In this document: positions 1 through 12,081 of the stretch, piece by piece | Layout of the letters: every line of letters starts with the position of its first letter | Position numbering within the stretch: position 1 is the stretch's first letter | NCBI RefSeq assembly: GCF_009707125.1 | Contig: NZ_WLVL01000007.1 | Coordinates: 1 to 64,000 of the forward strand | From: Arsenicicoccus cauae | Lineage (GTDB): Bacteria > Actinomycetota > Actinomycetes > Actinomycetales > Dermatophilaceae | DNA length: 64,000 nucleotides | Direction of reading: 5' to 3' | Program-made: the position numbers and the translations under genes | The notes under the pieces: model-generated | What the model was told of the DNA's origin: nothing | Seen by the model: the letters and a program-made list of their open reading frames with translations, nothing else | Databases searched by the model: none

Positions 1-1006
1 CACCGGCCAGCGCGCCGCCGGCGCCGGCAGCTCCGGCACCGCCAGCCGTCGCGGACGTCGCCCCGCCCGGGGGGCCCGCCAGCACGTCGGCCCGGTCGAT
101 GCTCTCGGTGGGGGCGAACAGGGCGGCGGCCGTCGCCTGCGCCGCCGGGCTGAGCGGGCGTCCCACGCGCGCCGCCTCGAGGTCGTCACGGAACTCGTCG
201 GCGGTCTGGTAGCGGCGGTCCCGGTCCTTGACCAGCGCGTGCATGATCACCGTGTCGAGCGCGCGGGGGATGCTGTGCTCGTGGCTGGACGGCAGCGAGG
301 GATCCTCGCCGACGTGCTGGTAGGCGATGGCGAGCGGTGAGTCGCCGACGAACGGCGGCCGCCCCGTCACCAGCTCGAAGAGCAGGCACCCGGCCGAGTA
401 GAGGTCGGAGCGGCCGTCGACGTCCTGGCCGCGGGCCTGCTCGGGCGAGAGGTATTGCGCGGTGCCGATGACGGCCTGGGTCTGGGTCATGGTGGCGGTC
501 GACTCCCCGCCCCCGCGGGCGATCCCGAAGTCCATCACCTTGACGTCGCCGTCGTCGGTCAGCATGACGTTGCCGGGCTTGACGTCCCGGTGCACGATGC
601 CGCGCTGGTGGGAGTAGCCGAGGGCGGACAGCACCCGCATGACGATGCGCATGGCCTCGTCGGCCGAGAAGGCGCCGCGGTCGTGCATGAGCTGGCTGAG
701 GGTGTGCCCCTGGACCCGCTCCATGACGATGTAAGGGATGACCTCCTGCAGGCCGACGCTGTTGGTGACGATGTCCTCGCCGGAGTCGAACACCGCGACG
801 ATGTGCGGGTGGTTGAGGCTGGCGGCGGCCTGCGCCTCGCGGCGGAAGCGTCCCTGGAAGGTCCGGTCGCCGAGCCGGCCGGCGTGGAGCATCTTGATGG
901 CGACCCGGCGGCCGAGGCGGACGTCGTGCGCCTCGTGGACGGTGGCCATGCCGCCGCGGCCGATCTCCTCGCCGAGCTCGTAGCGGCCGCCGATCAGCCT
1001 GCTCAC
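1..1006 (-). CDS. Serine/threonine protein kinase of the PknA/PknB type (C-terminus cut by window edge)
   Basis: Hanks-type protein kinase expected to phosphorylate cell-wall and division proteins at the membrane. The translation shows the glycine loop GRGGMATVH, the lysine in AIKML, the catalytic loop HRDVKPGN, DFGIARG and a SPEQ activation-segment end, all in order in the first ~200 residues. The start is a GTG at 1006 whose GTGA overlaps the stop of the PBP gene by 4 bp, so the two are translationally coupled. The gene lies directly after pbpA, where mycobacteria carry pknA and then pknB. The juxtamembrane linker is just reached at the window start, so the membrane helix and any PASTA domains are not visible and PknA versus PknB cannot be settled. 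Confidence 0.93.
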   Translation of the reverse strand, partial: MSRLIGGRYELGEEIGRGGMATVHEAHDVRLGRRVAIKMLHAGRLGDRTFQGRFRREAQAAASLNHPHIVAVFDSGEDIVTNSVGLQEVIPYIVMERVQGHTLSQLMHDRGAFSADEAMRIVMRVLSALGYSHQRGIVHRDVKPGNVMLTDDGDVKVMDFGIARGGGESTATMTQTQAVIGTAQYLSPEQARGQDVDGRSDLYSAGCLLFELVTGRPPFVGDSPLAIAYQHVGEDPSLPSSHEHSIPRALDTVIMHALVKDRDRRYQTADEFRDDLEAARVGRPLSPAAQATAAALFAPTESIDRADVLAGPPGGATSATAGGAGAAGAGGALAG

Positions 1007-2472
1007 TTGCGGATCACCGCCTCCATGACCTCCTTGGCGATGGGGGCAGCGACCTTGTTGCCACCCGTCTCGCGCCCGGCGGACCCACCATCCTCGACCA
1101 CCACGGCGACCGCCACCTGGGGCTGGTCGGCCGACGCGGTGAGCGGGGCGATGGCGGTGAACCAGGCGTGCGGCGCCTTGTCGTTGCCCTGCTGCGCCGT
1201 GCCGGTCTTGCCGCCGACCTCGACACCGGGGATCCGGGCGTTGGACCCGGTCCCGTCCTCGACCACGCCGCGCATCATCTGGGCGACCTGGTCGGCGACC
1301 TCGGAGGTGACGGCCTTGGACAGCTGCTCCGGCTTGGTCTCGTCGAGGACGCTGAGGTTGTCGCCGCGCACCGAGGCGATCAGGTGCGGGCGCATGACGA
1401 CGCCCTTGTTGGCGATGGCGGCACTCACCATGGCGACCTGCAGCGGGGTGACGCGGACGTCGTACTGCCCGATCGCGGCCTGCGCGGACTGGGCCTTGTC
1501 CATCCCCGTCGGCACCTTGCTCGGGGTCACCCGCATCGGCACCCGCAGCTCGTCGCCGAAGCCGAACTTGGCGGCCTGGTCGGCCAGGGCGTCGCCCCCG
1601 AGCTGGATCCCGATGCCGCCGAAGGCTGAGTTGCACGACGTCTCCAGCGCCTTCTGGAGGGTGATCTGGTCAGAGCCCGTGCACGAGCCGTTCTGCCAGT
1701 TGGTGAGGGGGACGGACGACAGCGGCAGCTTGAGCTGTGCCGGGGCGGGGATGCGGGAGGTGACGTCATACTGCCCGGAGGACAGGGCCGCGGCCGTGGT
1801 CACGAGCTTGAAGACCGAGCCGGGCGGGTAGAGGTCGCCCCCGATGGACCGGTTGACCAGGGGCTTGGAGCGGTCGGCGTTGAGGGACTTCCAGGCGTCG
1901 GTGACGGCGGAGAAGCGGTGGCTGGACAGCGCCGCCGGGTCGTAGGTCGGGTGGCTGACCATGGCGAGGATCGCGCCGGTGCGCGGGTCGAGGGCGACCA
2001 CGGCCCCGCGCTGGTCGCCGAGTGCCTTCTCGGCCGCCTGCTGCACCTCGGGGCGGATGGTGAGCTCGACGGAGGCGCCCGCGGGCTGCCGTCCGCTGAC
2101 CAGGTCGCTGATCCGGCGGTAGAAGAGCTTGTCGGATCTGCCGGAGAGCAGCTCGTCCTCGGCGCCCTCGATGCCGCCCCCGGCGCCGTAGGTGAACGAG
2201 TAGTAGCCCGTCACGTGGCTGTAGAGACGTCCGGAGGGATAGGTGCGCTCCCACCTGAGCTCGTCGTCGGTGGCCACGGATCTGGCGATCGGGGTGCCGC
2301 CGAGGAGGATCTGGCCGCGCTCGCGGTCGTAGGACGCCAGGACGCTGCGGCGATTGTCGCTGCGGTCGCCGAGGGCCTTGGCCTGGAAGAACATGATCGA
2401 CGTCGACGAGATCAGCAGGCTGCAGAACAGGATGGCGGCCACGACGGCGAGGCGGCGGATGGGCGGGTTCAT
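1003..2472 (-). CDS. pbpA: Penicillin-binding protein 2-type transpeptidase (PbpA)
   Basis: Class B monofunctional D,D-transpeptidase that cross-links peptidoglycan outside the cell membrane. The 489-residue protein starts with a single N-terminal anchor helix (about residues 8-30). It then has a PBP dimerisation-like segment and a transpeptidase domain with all three active-site motifs: SVFK with catalytic Ser219, SCN at 279-281 and KTG at 422-424. ATG at 2470-2472 overlaps the rodA stop as ATGA, and its own stop overlaps the kinase start. The order rodA-pbpA-kinase is the conserved actinobacterial arrangement. No key residue is missing. Confidence 0.96.
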   Translation of the reverse strand: MNPPIRRLAVVAAILFCSLLISSTSIMFFQAKALGDRSDNRRSVLASYDRERGQILLGGTPIARSVATDDELRWERTYPSGRLYSHVTGYYSFTYGAGGGIEGAEDELLSGRSDKLFYRRISDLVSGRQPAGASVELTIRPEVQQAAEKALGDQRGAVVALDPRTGAILAMVSHPTYDPAALSSHRFSAVTDAWKSLNADRSKPLVNRSIGGDLYPPGSVFKLVTTAAALSSGQYDVTSRIPAPAQLKLPLSSVPLTNWQNGSCTGSDQITLQKALETSCNSAFGGIGIQLGGDALADQAAKFGFGDELRVPMRVTPSKVPTGMDKAQSAQAAIGQYDVRVTPLQVAMVSAAIANKGVVMRPHLIASVRGDNLSVLDETKPEQLSKAVTSEVADQVAQMMRGVVEDGTGSNARIPGVEVGGKTGTAQQGNDKAPHAWFTAIAPLTASADQPQVAVAVVVEDGGSAGRETGGNKVAAPIAKEVMEAVIRK

Positions 2473-3839
2473 CGGGTCCGCACCACCTGGGTCGCCTCGT
2501 CGGAGCCGAGCGGCTGGTCGGGGTCGTCACCGTCGTCGATGGGTCGTCGGGCCTGGTCGCTGATGCGCAGGAGCAGCGCGATGATGCTCCAGTTGGCGAT
2601 CAGGCTGGACCCACCGGCCGACAGGAACGGCGTCGTCAGGCCGGTCAAGGGGATGACGCGGGTGAGGCCCCCGACGATGACGAAGACCTGCAGCGCCATC
2701 CCGAACGCCAGGCCGGCCGCGAGCAGTTTGCCGAAGCCGTCCCGGACACCGATCGCGGTGCGCAGGCCGCGCTCGACGAGGATGGCGTAGAGCGCGAGGA
2801 TCGCGAACAACCCGAAGAGCCCGAGCTCCTCCGCGAGGCTCGCGACGATGTAGTCGGACTTGGCGAACGGCGTGATCTCGGGGTGGCCCTGGCCGAGACC
2901 GGTGCCGAGGAGCCCGCCGGACGCCATACCCATGATGCCCATCCCCACCTGCGACAGCCCCTTGTAGAAGGGATCCATCCACAGGTCGACGCGCGTCTGC
3001 ACGTGGCTGAACAGCAGCCACGCGACGTAGGCGCCGCCGCAGAACATCGTCAGGCCGAGCGCGATCCAGGACACGCGCTCGGTCGCGACGTAGAGCATGG
3101 CGACGAACAGGCCGAAGAACAGCAGGGAGGACCCGAGGTCCTTCTCGAAGACGAGGATGCACAGGCTCAACGCCCACGCCACGAGGATGGGCCCGAGGTC
3201 GCGGGCGCGCGGCAGCGGGAAGCCGAGCACCCGCCGGCCGATGAGCGAGAGCACGTCCCGCGTCTGGACGAGGTAGCCGGCGAAGAAGATCGCGAGGACG
3301 ATCTTGGCGATCTCGCCGGGCTGCAGGCCGAACGGCCCGATGCGGATCCAGATGCGGGAGCCGTACTGCGCGTCGCCGATCACGGGCAGCAGCGGCAGGA
3401 GCAGCAGGATCACGCCCGCCGCCATGAAGGTGTAGGTGTAGCGCCGCAGCCGGCGATGGTCGCGCAGCCACAGCAGCAGCGCGATCGCCGCCACCACCGA
3501 CACGGCGCTCCACAGCAGCTGGCGCGGTGCGAGGACGCCCTCCTGGGTGCCCTCGAGGTCGATGCGGTGGATCATCACCAGCCCGAGCCCGTTGAGCAGC
3601 AGCGCGATCGGCAGGAGCAGCGGGTCGGCATAGCTCGCCCGCCAGCGCAGCGCGAGGTGGAAGGCGACGCCGATCACGAGCAGGCCGGCACCGTTGGTCA
3701 CCATGTCGGTGGGCAGGCGGCCCTGGGTCTGCAGGCCGACGTTGGCATAGGCGAGCATCACGAGCGCGACGGCGAGCAGGGTGAGCAGCAGCTCGACGTT
3801 GCGACCGGTCCGAGGGCGGTATGACGAGACGGTGGTCAC
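2469..3839 (-). CDS. rodA: SEDS-family peptidoglycan glycosyltransferase RodA/FtsW
   Basis: Polytopic SEDS protein that polymerises lipid II, working with the neighbouring class B PBP. About ten membrane segments are evident across 456 residues. Family hallmarks include the QPGEIAKI stretch, EKDLGSSLLFF and the signature KSDYIVASLAEELGLFG. The start is placed at GTG 3837-3839, where GTGA overlaps the pstP stop; the open frame extends upstream only as an antisense-like shadow within pstP. The protein has a short charged C-terminal tail. The position between pstP and pbpA fits RodA (Rv0017c-type) rather than FtsW of the dcw cluster. Confidence 0.95.
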   Translation of the reverse strand: MTTVSSYRPRTGRNVELLLTLLAVALVMLAYANVGLQTQGRLPTDMVTNGAGLLVIGVAFHLALRWRASYADPLLLPIALLLNGLGLVMIHRIDLEGTQEGVLAPRQLLWSAVSVVAAIALLLWLRDHRRLRRYTYTFMAAGVILLLLPLLPVIGDAQYGSRIWIRIGPFGLQPGEIAKIVLAIFFAGYLVQTRDVLSLIGRRVLGFPLPRARDLGPILVAWALSLCILVFEKDLGSSLLFFGLFVAMLYVATERVSWIALGLTMFCGGAYVAWLLFSHVQTRVDLWMDPFYKGLSQVGMGIMGMASGGLLGTGLGQGHPEITPFAKSDYIVASLAEELGLFGLFAILALYAILVERGLRTAIGVRDGFGKLLAAGLAFGMALQVFVIVGGLTRVIPLTGLTTPFLSAGGSSLIANWSIIALLLRISDQARRPIDDGDDPDQPLGSDEATQVVRTR

Positions 3840-5227
3840 GGGGTCACCGCCGGGCTGGAGGCGCTGGTCGCCGCACGGGGCGACGTGACGGCGGACGCGG
3901 GAGCGGTCTGGGCCGTCGTCGCCGTGGAGGGCGTGGAGGGGGTGGGCGTGGCGCCGGGCGACGTGGTCGTGGTGACGGGCCCTCCGCAGGGACGGCCCTG
4001 GGCCTTGGCCGCGGCGCAGGCCGTTGCCTGGGTCCGCAGGTCGGCGACCACCGCCCGGGCGGCCTCCAGGCTGCCGGCCGTGACGCCGTCGGTCACCCGG
4101 GTGCGATAGAAGTCGGGGAGGTCCGCGACCGGGATGTCGGTGCGCTCGGCCGTGCTGGACAGCGAGACCGGGCCGACCGTCTGGTCCAGGCCCCGATAGA
4201 TGGTGACGCGGTCGTCCTGGGTGCCCACGTAGTACTGCTGCTGGGTCCAGCGCCAGCCGGCGTAGGCGAGGCCGGCGAGCACGACCAGGGTCAGGACGAC
4301 GGAGGCGACGACCTTGGCGAGGCGCGACCATCGCGACACGCCGCCCTCCTCGGCCAGGGTGACCTGCGGCTCGGCGGTGGCGCCGCTCGCGGAGCGCGTC
4401 AGGGCGGCGGCGCGGGCGGCGGGGGTGTCGGGGATGGCGCGGGGCATCTGCCGCGCGGCGGCGGCCCCCACGACCTGCGGGCGCGTGGACGGGCCCTCGC
4501 CGTCGGACAGGCGGACGACGTCGGCGACGATCGCGGTGATGTTGTCCTGACCTCCGGAGCGCAGGGCGAGGTCGACGAGCCGGTCGGCGGCGCGGCCCGG
4601 GTCGGGCACGGTGGCGAGGATCTCGGCGATGGTGTCGTGCGCGACGAACCCGCTCACCCCGTCCGAGCAGACGAGGTAGCGGTCGCCGTGGCGCAGCTCG
4701 CGCCAGGACACGTCGGGCTCGTCGCCCGGCTGCCCGGTCAGCACGCGCGTCACCATCGACCGCTGCGGGTGGTGCTCGGCCTCGTCGGCCGAGATGCGCC
4801 CGTCGTCGACCAGCGTCTGGACATAGGTGTGGTCGTGCGTGAGCTGGGTCAGCTCCTCCCCGCGCAGCAGGTAGGCCCGCGAGTCGCCGATGTGCGCCAG
4901 CGCCAGCTTGTTGTCGGTGCGCAGCAGCGCCGTGACGGTGGTGCCCATGCCGTGCAGCTCGGGCTGCTCCTGCGCGACGTCGTGCAGCTCGGCGTTGGCG
5001 CTCGCGATGGCGTCCTCGAGGTGCTGCAGGGCCCGCGACCCGTGGGTGTCGTCGTCCAGGTGCACCATGGCGCCGATCGCCGTGGAGCTCGCCACGTCAC
5101 CGCCCGCGTGGCCCCCCATGCCGTCGGCCACGGCGAGCAGGTGGGGGCCGGCATACCCGCTGTCCTGGTTGCTGTCCCGGACCAGGCCGACGTGGGATCG
5201 TGCGGCATAGCGCACGGCCATGGGCAT
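3836..5227 (-). CDS. pstP: PP2C-family protein phosphatase PstP
   Basis: Metal-dependent Ser/Thr phosphatase that reverses the action of the neighbouring kinases. The catalytic domain occupies about residues 1-240, with ADGMGGHAGGD, GDSRAYLL, SDGVSGF and GGQDN metal-binding motifs. A Pro/Ala/Thr-rich linker and one transmembrane helix (about 300-320) follow. The extracellular part ends in a long Thr/Ser/Pro-rich tail. Total length is 463 residues, slightly short of mycobacterial PstP. ATG 5225-5227 has GAGGAAG at about 7 nt upstream; a second ATG two codons later is an alternative. The gene begins 3 nt after fhaB stops. Confidence 0.95.
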   Translation of the reverse strand: MPMAVRYAARSHVGLVRDSNQDSGYAGPHLLAVADGMGGHAGGDVASSTAIGAMVHLDDDTHGSRALQHLEDAIASANAELHDVAQEQPELHGMGTTVTALLRTDNKLALAHIGDSRAYLLRGEELTQLTHDHTYVQTLVDDGRISADEAEHHPQRSMVTRVLTGQPGDEPDVSWRELRHGDRYLVCSDGVSGFVAHDTIAEILATVPDPGRAADRLVDLALRSGGQDNITAIVADVVRLSDGEGPSTRPQVVGAAAARQMPRAIPDTPAARAAALTRSASGATAEPQVTLAEEGGVSRWSRLAKVVASVVLTLVVLAGLAYAGWRWTQQQYYVGTQDDRVTIYRGLDQTVGPVSLSSTAERTDIPVADLPDFYRTRVTDGVTAGSLEAARAVVADLRTQATACAAAKAQGRPCGGPVTTTTSPGATPTPSTPSTATTAQTAPASAVTSPRAATSASSPAVTP

Positions 5228-5230
5228 GGG

Positions 5231-5683
5231 CTACTTCCTCAGCTCGAGGACGGTGCGACCGATCCGCAGCTGGCTGCCGACCCCGACCGGCGTGATGTCG
5301 GTGAGCCGCTCCTCGCCGAGATAGGTGCCGTTGGTGGAGCGCAGGTCCTCGACCTTCCACCCCTGGTCGTCGCGGTAGACGCGGCAGTGGCGCCCGCTCG
5401 CGAAGTCGTCGTCGAGGATCAGCGCGCACTCCGGGTTGCGGCCGACGAGCACGCCGGACTCCTTGAGGTTGATCGTCGTGCCGCGCAGACCACCCTCGGT
5501 GACCACGATGCGGGTCGGCTCGTTGGACCGGCGCCGTGGTGCCACCGCCGGACGACGCCCGGCGCGGGGAGAGACGCGCGTGCCGTAGAGGTCGCGACGC
5601 AGCACGCCCGCCAGGCTGAACACGAAGAACCACAGCCCGACCAGCAGGCCCAGCCGGATGATCGTGAGGGTCAGCTCGCTCAT
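5231..5683 (-). CDS. fhaB: FHA-domain membrane protein FhaB (FipA-like)
   Basis: Phosphothreonine-binding adaptor linking the kinases to growth and division. A single N-terminal membrane helix (about residues 5-28) is followed by a basic linker and an FHA domain from about residue 60. The domain has the GR-N-P-E, SGRH and STNGTYL motifs that contact phosphopeptide. At 150 residues it matches the usual FhaB size. It sits between fhaA (1-nt gap) and pstP (3-nt gap), as in other actinobacteria. Confidence 0.95.
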   Translation of the reverse strand: MSELTLTIIRLGLLVGLWFFVFSLAGVLRRDLYGTRVSPRAGRRPAVAPRRRSNEPTRIVVTEGGLRGTTINLKESGVLVGRNPECALILDDDFASGRHCRVYRDDQGWKVEDLRSTNGTYLGEERLTDITPVGVGSQLRIGRTVLELRK

Positions 5684-5684
5684 G

Positions 5685-6704
5685 TCATCCCCGGCCCAGG
5701 CGGAAGGCGAAGGACGTCCGCCCCACGGTCACCCGATCGCCGTCGGACAGGCGTTGGCTCGTGATCCGGTGGCCCTCGACGAAAGTTCCGTTGGTGCTGC
5801 CGAGGTCGCGGATCGAGCCGACGAGGTGCGGGCCGTCGTGAGTGATACGGATCTCGGCGTGCTGCCGCGAGATGCCCGGGTCATCGAGCACGATGTCGGC
5901 CACCCCGTCCCGCCCGATGACCGTGATCGCCCCCAGCAGCGGGTAGCGGTCACCGTCGATGTCCAGCCACGGCCGGCGGGTCGGGTCCGGGCGGCGAGGC
6001 TCCGGCGCGGGGCGGGCGGGCTGCTGCGGGCGGGTGGCCTGCAGGTCGTCGTGCCGGTCGTCGTAGCCGTCGGCGGCGTAGGGGTCGGCGCGCTCGAGCG
6101 GGCGGTAGGTGCTCGCTGCGGCCGCGGATCCCGCTCCTGCCGCCGCGCCGCCCAGGCCTTGACCGACGCCGCCGGAGACGTCCCCGGGGATGGCGGCCGA
6201 GCCCGGGCCGTATGCCGGCGCCCCGCCGCCTCGCGGGTCGGCGTCCTCGCGGCGGCGGTCGGCATACCCGCTCTCGTCAGGACCGGGGGCGGGTCGGCGC
6301 ATGGGCCGCCGCTCGGCCGAGACGGCCCACGGGTCCTTGGCACTCGCCGGGCGCAGCTTGAAGACGCCGGTCTCGAGCTCGGCGTCCTCGCTGAGGATCA
6401 CCCGCAGCGGCCCCGCCGGGCGGTACCGCTGGCTGTCGGCGTGGTCCTCGGCGGCGGCGACGAGCTCGTCCGTCAGGCTCTCGGAGTACTGGCTGAGCTG
6501 GTCGTAGTCGCTCGGGCTGAGCGCGATCGTGTAGAGGTTGGGCACGATCGTGCGCCCCTGGCCCACCACCGCCGCCTTGTCGTCCATCGCCGTGCGGATC
6601 GCGCTCGCGATCTCCACCGGCTGCACGCTCGACTTGAACGCCTTGGCGAAGGCGCCGTTGACCATGGACGACAGCTTGCTCTCGAGATTGTCGAACAGTC
6701 CCAC
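5685..6704 (-). CDS. fhaA: FhaA: DUF3662 plus FHA domain protein
   Basis: Soluble regulator of peptidoglycan synthesis that binds phosphorylated partners. The N-terminal DUF3662 domain (about residues 1-115, beginning MGLFDNLESKLSSMV) is followed by a long low-complexity Arg/Pro/Gly/Asp linker. The C-terminal FHA domain (about 245-335) carries GRDGVAD, ISRQHAEI and STNGTFV. It is the first gene of the minus-strand operon, and ATG 6702-6704 is preceded by a GGGAGGAGCGC ribosome site. Its promoter should lie in the 170 bp between it and the divergent tRNA-Leu; no clear -35/-10 pair is visible there. Confidence 0.95.
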   Translation of the reverse strand: MGLFDNLESKLSSMVNGAFAKAFKSSVQPVEIASAIRTAMDDKAAVVGQGRTIVPNLYTIALSPSDYDQLSQYSESLTDELVAAAEDHADSQRYRPAGPLRVILSEDAELETGVFKLRPASAKDPWAVSAERRPMRRPAPGPDESGYADRRREDADPRGGGAPAYGPGSAAIPGDVSGGVGQGLGGAAAGAGSAAAASTYRPLERADPYAADGYDDRHDDLQATRPQQPARPAPEPRRPDPTRRPWLDIDGDRYPLLGAITVIGRDGVADIVLDDPGISRQHAEIRITHDGPHLVGSIRDLGSTNGTFVEGHRITSQRLSDGDRVTVGRTSFAFRLGRG

Positions 6705-6877
6705 CGGCGCTCCTCCCTCTGCGACCTACGGCGACACGCGGACTCGTCTGGCATCGTAACGGCGGCGTCTGTCCGGCCGGTGGAGGCTGCCCTGGCGCGG
6801 GGTCTCGGTTTGGTGACTGGCGCGGGCATAGGGCAAGATAGGGCGTCGCACGTGGTCCCCGGATCGCGCGCAGCCAC

Positions 6878-6963
6878 GGGCAAGTGGCGGAATGGCAGAC
6901 GCGCTGGCTTCAGGTGCCAGTGTCCGCAAGGACGTGGGGGTTCAAGTCCCCCCTTGCCCACCA
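6878..6963 (+). tRNA. tRNA-Leu (anticodon CAG)
   Basis: Class II tRNA fold seen by eye. The acceptor is GGGCAAG pairing with CTTGCCC. The D arm is TGGCGGAATGGCAGACGCG, and the anticodon stem CTGGC/GCCAG holds the loop TTCAGGT, giving anticodon CAG. A long variable arm (GTCCGCAAGGAC) and the T arm GGGGG-TTCAAGT-CCCCC follow. The discriminator is A and the CCA end is encoded. It is divergent from fhaA, a common neighbour in this order. Its 3' side borders the lactose island and may have served as an integration site, though no duplicated tRNA end was found. Confidence 0.96.
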
Positions 6964-6967
6964 GATC

Positions 6968-7003
6968 GGCCCCCGGATCTCGCCGTCCGGGGGCCGTTCT
7001 CTT
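6968..7003 (+). terminator. Hairpin terminator after tRNA-Leu
   Basis: GGCCCCCGGA (6968-6977) pairs with TCCGGGGGCC (6986-6995), leaving an 8-nt loop, followed by GTTCTCTT. The strong stem, T-rich tail and position 5 nt after the tRNA CCA support intrinsic termination. Confidence 0.8.
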
Positions 7004-7136
7004 AGCCCGCGTCACTCGCCCCGGCTGTCCCGTCGCGCCACGCGCCCGTTGGTCACCAATCGCTCGCGTCCAGGTCCTTGCTCGGTGGTGGCCATGGGAT
7101 CTGCCCACGGGGCTGCGGCCACCAACGACCGGGGTC

Positions 7137-7347
7137 TCAGCCCAAGGGGCTCACCCCTTGGCCGGCCAGTGCTTGGGTGGGGCGAACGGAGCTGCCGCTG
7201 GTTTGGACGCCGAGGTCTTCCAGGGTGAACCAGGCGACCTTGAGCCTTTCCTCGGCGGCTTGCCGACCGAGGGCTTCGAGCAGGAACGTCTTCCCGGTCC
7301 CCGACGGGCCGCACACCACCGGGCTCTCCCGTCGGTGGACCCACCCC
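7137..7347 (-). pseudogene. IS21-family helper ATPase IstB remnant with internal deletion
   Basis: The minus-strand frame encodes the IstB Walker A region (CGPSGTGKTFLLEALG) and the next strand WFTLEDLGV. It then jumps directly to an IstB-like C-terminus ending TQALAGQGVSPLG and a stop. From the family pattern, the N-terminal domain and the Walker B-containing middle are missing, so this is a scar with one internal deletion and a 5' truncation. It sits between the tRNA-Leu terminator and the lactose permease gene and marks past IS21 activity at the island edge. Identification rests on recalled family sequence. The rest of the 6964-7358 gap holds only the tRNA terminator and a short hairpin (CCAAGGGG/CCCCTTGG near 7142-7161). 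Confidence 0.65.
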
Positions 7348-7358
7348 TCAGGGTCAGC

Positions 7359-8753
7359 TCAGCTGGCGGCGGGGCTCAACCTGGCGCGGATCTTGTTGTT
7401 GGCCTTCTCGACGTCGAGACGACTGAGGAAGAACAGGATGATGGCGGTGGCGATGGCGGGGATCCACAAGTACATGAAGTAGAGCATGTTGATCGCCGAG
7501 GTGCTCTGGGTAGCGGCCTTGCCGACGTAGCCGCTGGCGGCGAGCAGCCAGCCGGCGAGTGCGGTCCCGATGCCTCCGCCGATCTTCACACCCAAGGTGG
7601 TGCAGGAGAACATCATCCCGTCGATGCGCTTGCCCGTGCGCAGCAGCGTGTGCTCAGAGGCCTCGGCGATGAGGGCGTTCAGGGTGCCTTGCAGGGGGCT
7701 CATGCCGAACGAGGCGATCGCAGAGAAGGCGAGCATGACGGGGATGTTGCCCAGATAGCCGCCGATCACGACGCCGATGCGGCCGATGACGGCGATGATG
7801 TAGCCCCACAGGTTGACCTTGTACATCTGTCCGAACCTGGCGACCAGGACCGGGGTGAACAGCAGGCCGAGGATGATCGGGATGTTGATGGCCCACGCGA
7901 ACATGCCCAGAAGGGTCGCGTCGTTGAGGACGTAGGTCATGAAGTAGATGCCCATGTTCAGCGTCGCGGTGAAGATCTGCTGCACCAGGTAGACGACCAG
8001 GATGATCAGGTAGAACTTGTTCGCCAGGAGCAGGCGGGCACCTTCCTTGAAGGTGTACGTCTCGGTGGCCTGGACGTCGCGTCCTTCGTCGAGCTCGGTG
8101 GCGGGCAGTTCCTTGACCGACAGCACCGACAGGGTGTTGACCGCCAGGCCGATGACGGCGTAGATCACGGCGATCCAGCGCCATCCGTCCGCGCCGCCTC
8201 CGAGGGCGCGCACGCCCTGGACCGTGAGGGTCTGGATGAGCATGCTCGTGGTGAAGGCGAACATGAAGCGGATCGAGCCCATCTGGACACGCTCGGCGGG
8301 GTTCTTGGTGATGAGTGCTGTCAGCGCGGAGTAGGCGATGTTGTTGGCAGTGAAGAAGACGCTGTTGAGCAGGGTGTAGGCGATGAAGAACCAGACGTAC
8401 TGGCTGGTCTCGCCGAGGCTGTCGGGGATGGCGAAGCAGGCCACCAGGGTCAGCGCGCAGCCGAAGTAGGGCCACAGCATCCAGGGTCGGGCCTTGCCCA
8501 TGCGGGTGTGGGTCCGGTCCAGCAGGGCACCGAAGCCGATGTCGGTGACACCGTTGAACAGCTGGGCGACCATCATCAGTGTGCCGATGACGCCGGCGTT
8601 CAGTCCGACCTGGTCGGTCAGGTAGATCATGACGAAGGCCGACAGGAGGGCGTAGACGACGTTGCCGGCGACGTCGCCGGAGCCGTAGCCGATCTTGTTG
8701 CCCCAGGTCAGGTATTTCTTGTGCGTCAGGGACGCAGGGGATGCCGTGCTCAT
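7359..8753 (-). CDS. GPH-family sugar:cation symporter, probable beta-galactoside permease
   Basis: Twelve-segment MFS transporter of the glycoside-pentoside-hexuronide (MelB/LacS-like) type, predicted to import lactose or another galactoside. Family marks are the N-terminal GDVAGNVVYAL with a conserved Asp and the loop DRTHTRMGKARPW between helices. At 464 residues it lacks the EIIA-like tail of LacS. It starts 24 nt after the lacZ stop, so the two probably form an operon read from the shared operator region near 12 kb. Substrate is inferred from lacZ and could be another galactoside or galactooligosaccharide. Confidence 0.9.
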   Translation of the reverse strand: MSTASPASLTHKKYLTWGNKIGYGSGDVAGNVVYALLSAFVMIYLTDQVGLNAGVIGTLMMVAQLFNGVTDIGFGALLDRTHTRMGKARPWMLWPYFGCALTLVACFAIPDSLGETSQYVWFFIAYTLLNSVFFTANNIAYSALTALITKNPAERVQMGSIRFMFAFTTSMLIQTLTVQGVRALGGGADGWRWIAVIYAVIGLAVNTLSVLSVKELPATELDEGRDVQATETYTFKEGARLLLANKFYLIILVVYLVQQIFTATLNMGIYFMTYVLNDATLLGMFAWAINIPIILGLLFTPVLVARFGQMYKVNLWGYIIAVIGRIGVVIGGYLGNIPVMLAFSAIASFGMSPLQGTLNALIAEASEHTLLRTGKRIDGMMFSCTTLGVKIGGGIGTALAGWLLAASGYVGKAATQSTSAINMLYFMYLWIPAIATAIILFFLSRLDVEKANNKIRARLSPAAS

Positions 8754-8777
8754 GGTCGTGTCCTTGTGCGATGGGGG

Positions 8778-11966
<3,189 letters not shown>

Positions 11967-11990
11967 TCAGCGTCGACCGAACCATACCTA

Positions 11991-12004
11991 TGTTTGCGTT
12001 ACCA
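11991..12004. promoter_or_regulatory. LacI-family operator, lacZ side
   Basis: TGTTTGCGTTACCA, whose complement TGGTAACGCAAACA matches the second site at 12 of 14 positions. It has the CG-centred form typical of LacI-family operators. It lies about 150 bp upstream of lacZ within the 438-bp divergent control region. Confidence 0.75.
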
Positions 12005-12043
12005 CAGACGTTATTTCGTCAAGCATCCGCACGCCGTGGGCAG

Positions 12044-12081
12044 TTGTCAAGGGTTGCGAAACGGTTGTGATAGCGCAAACA
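12044..12081. promoter_or_regulatory. LacI-family operator with overlapping candidate promoter, regulator side
   Basis: TGATAGCGCAAACA at 12068-12081 is the second copy of the operator, in opposite orientation to the first, with centres 77 bp apart; looping is plausible. A plus-strand TTGTCA at 12044-12049 followed after 16 nt by TGTGAT could be the regulator promoter, in which case the site covers its -10. A minus-strand TTGACA (12045-12050) may be a -35 for lacZ. The promoter assignments are weak; the operator pair is the firm part. The remaining control region shows nothing else. Confidence 0.65.

Noticed and set aside
6878-6963. Lactose island as a tRNA-integrated element with attL/attR
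   Set aside because: No copy of the tRNA 3' end and no integrase gene were found at the far border.
7069-7083. AGGTCCTTGCTCG shared with 22113-22127 as a common IS end or attachment site
   Set aside because: Only 13 bp match, with no inverted partner and no flanking duplication.
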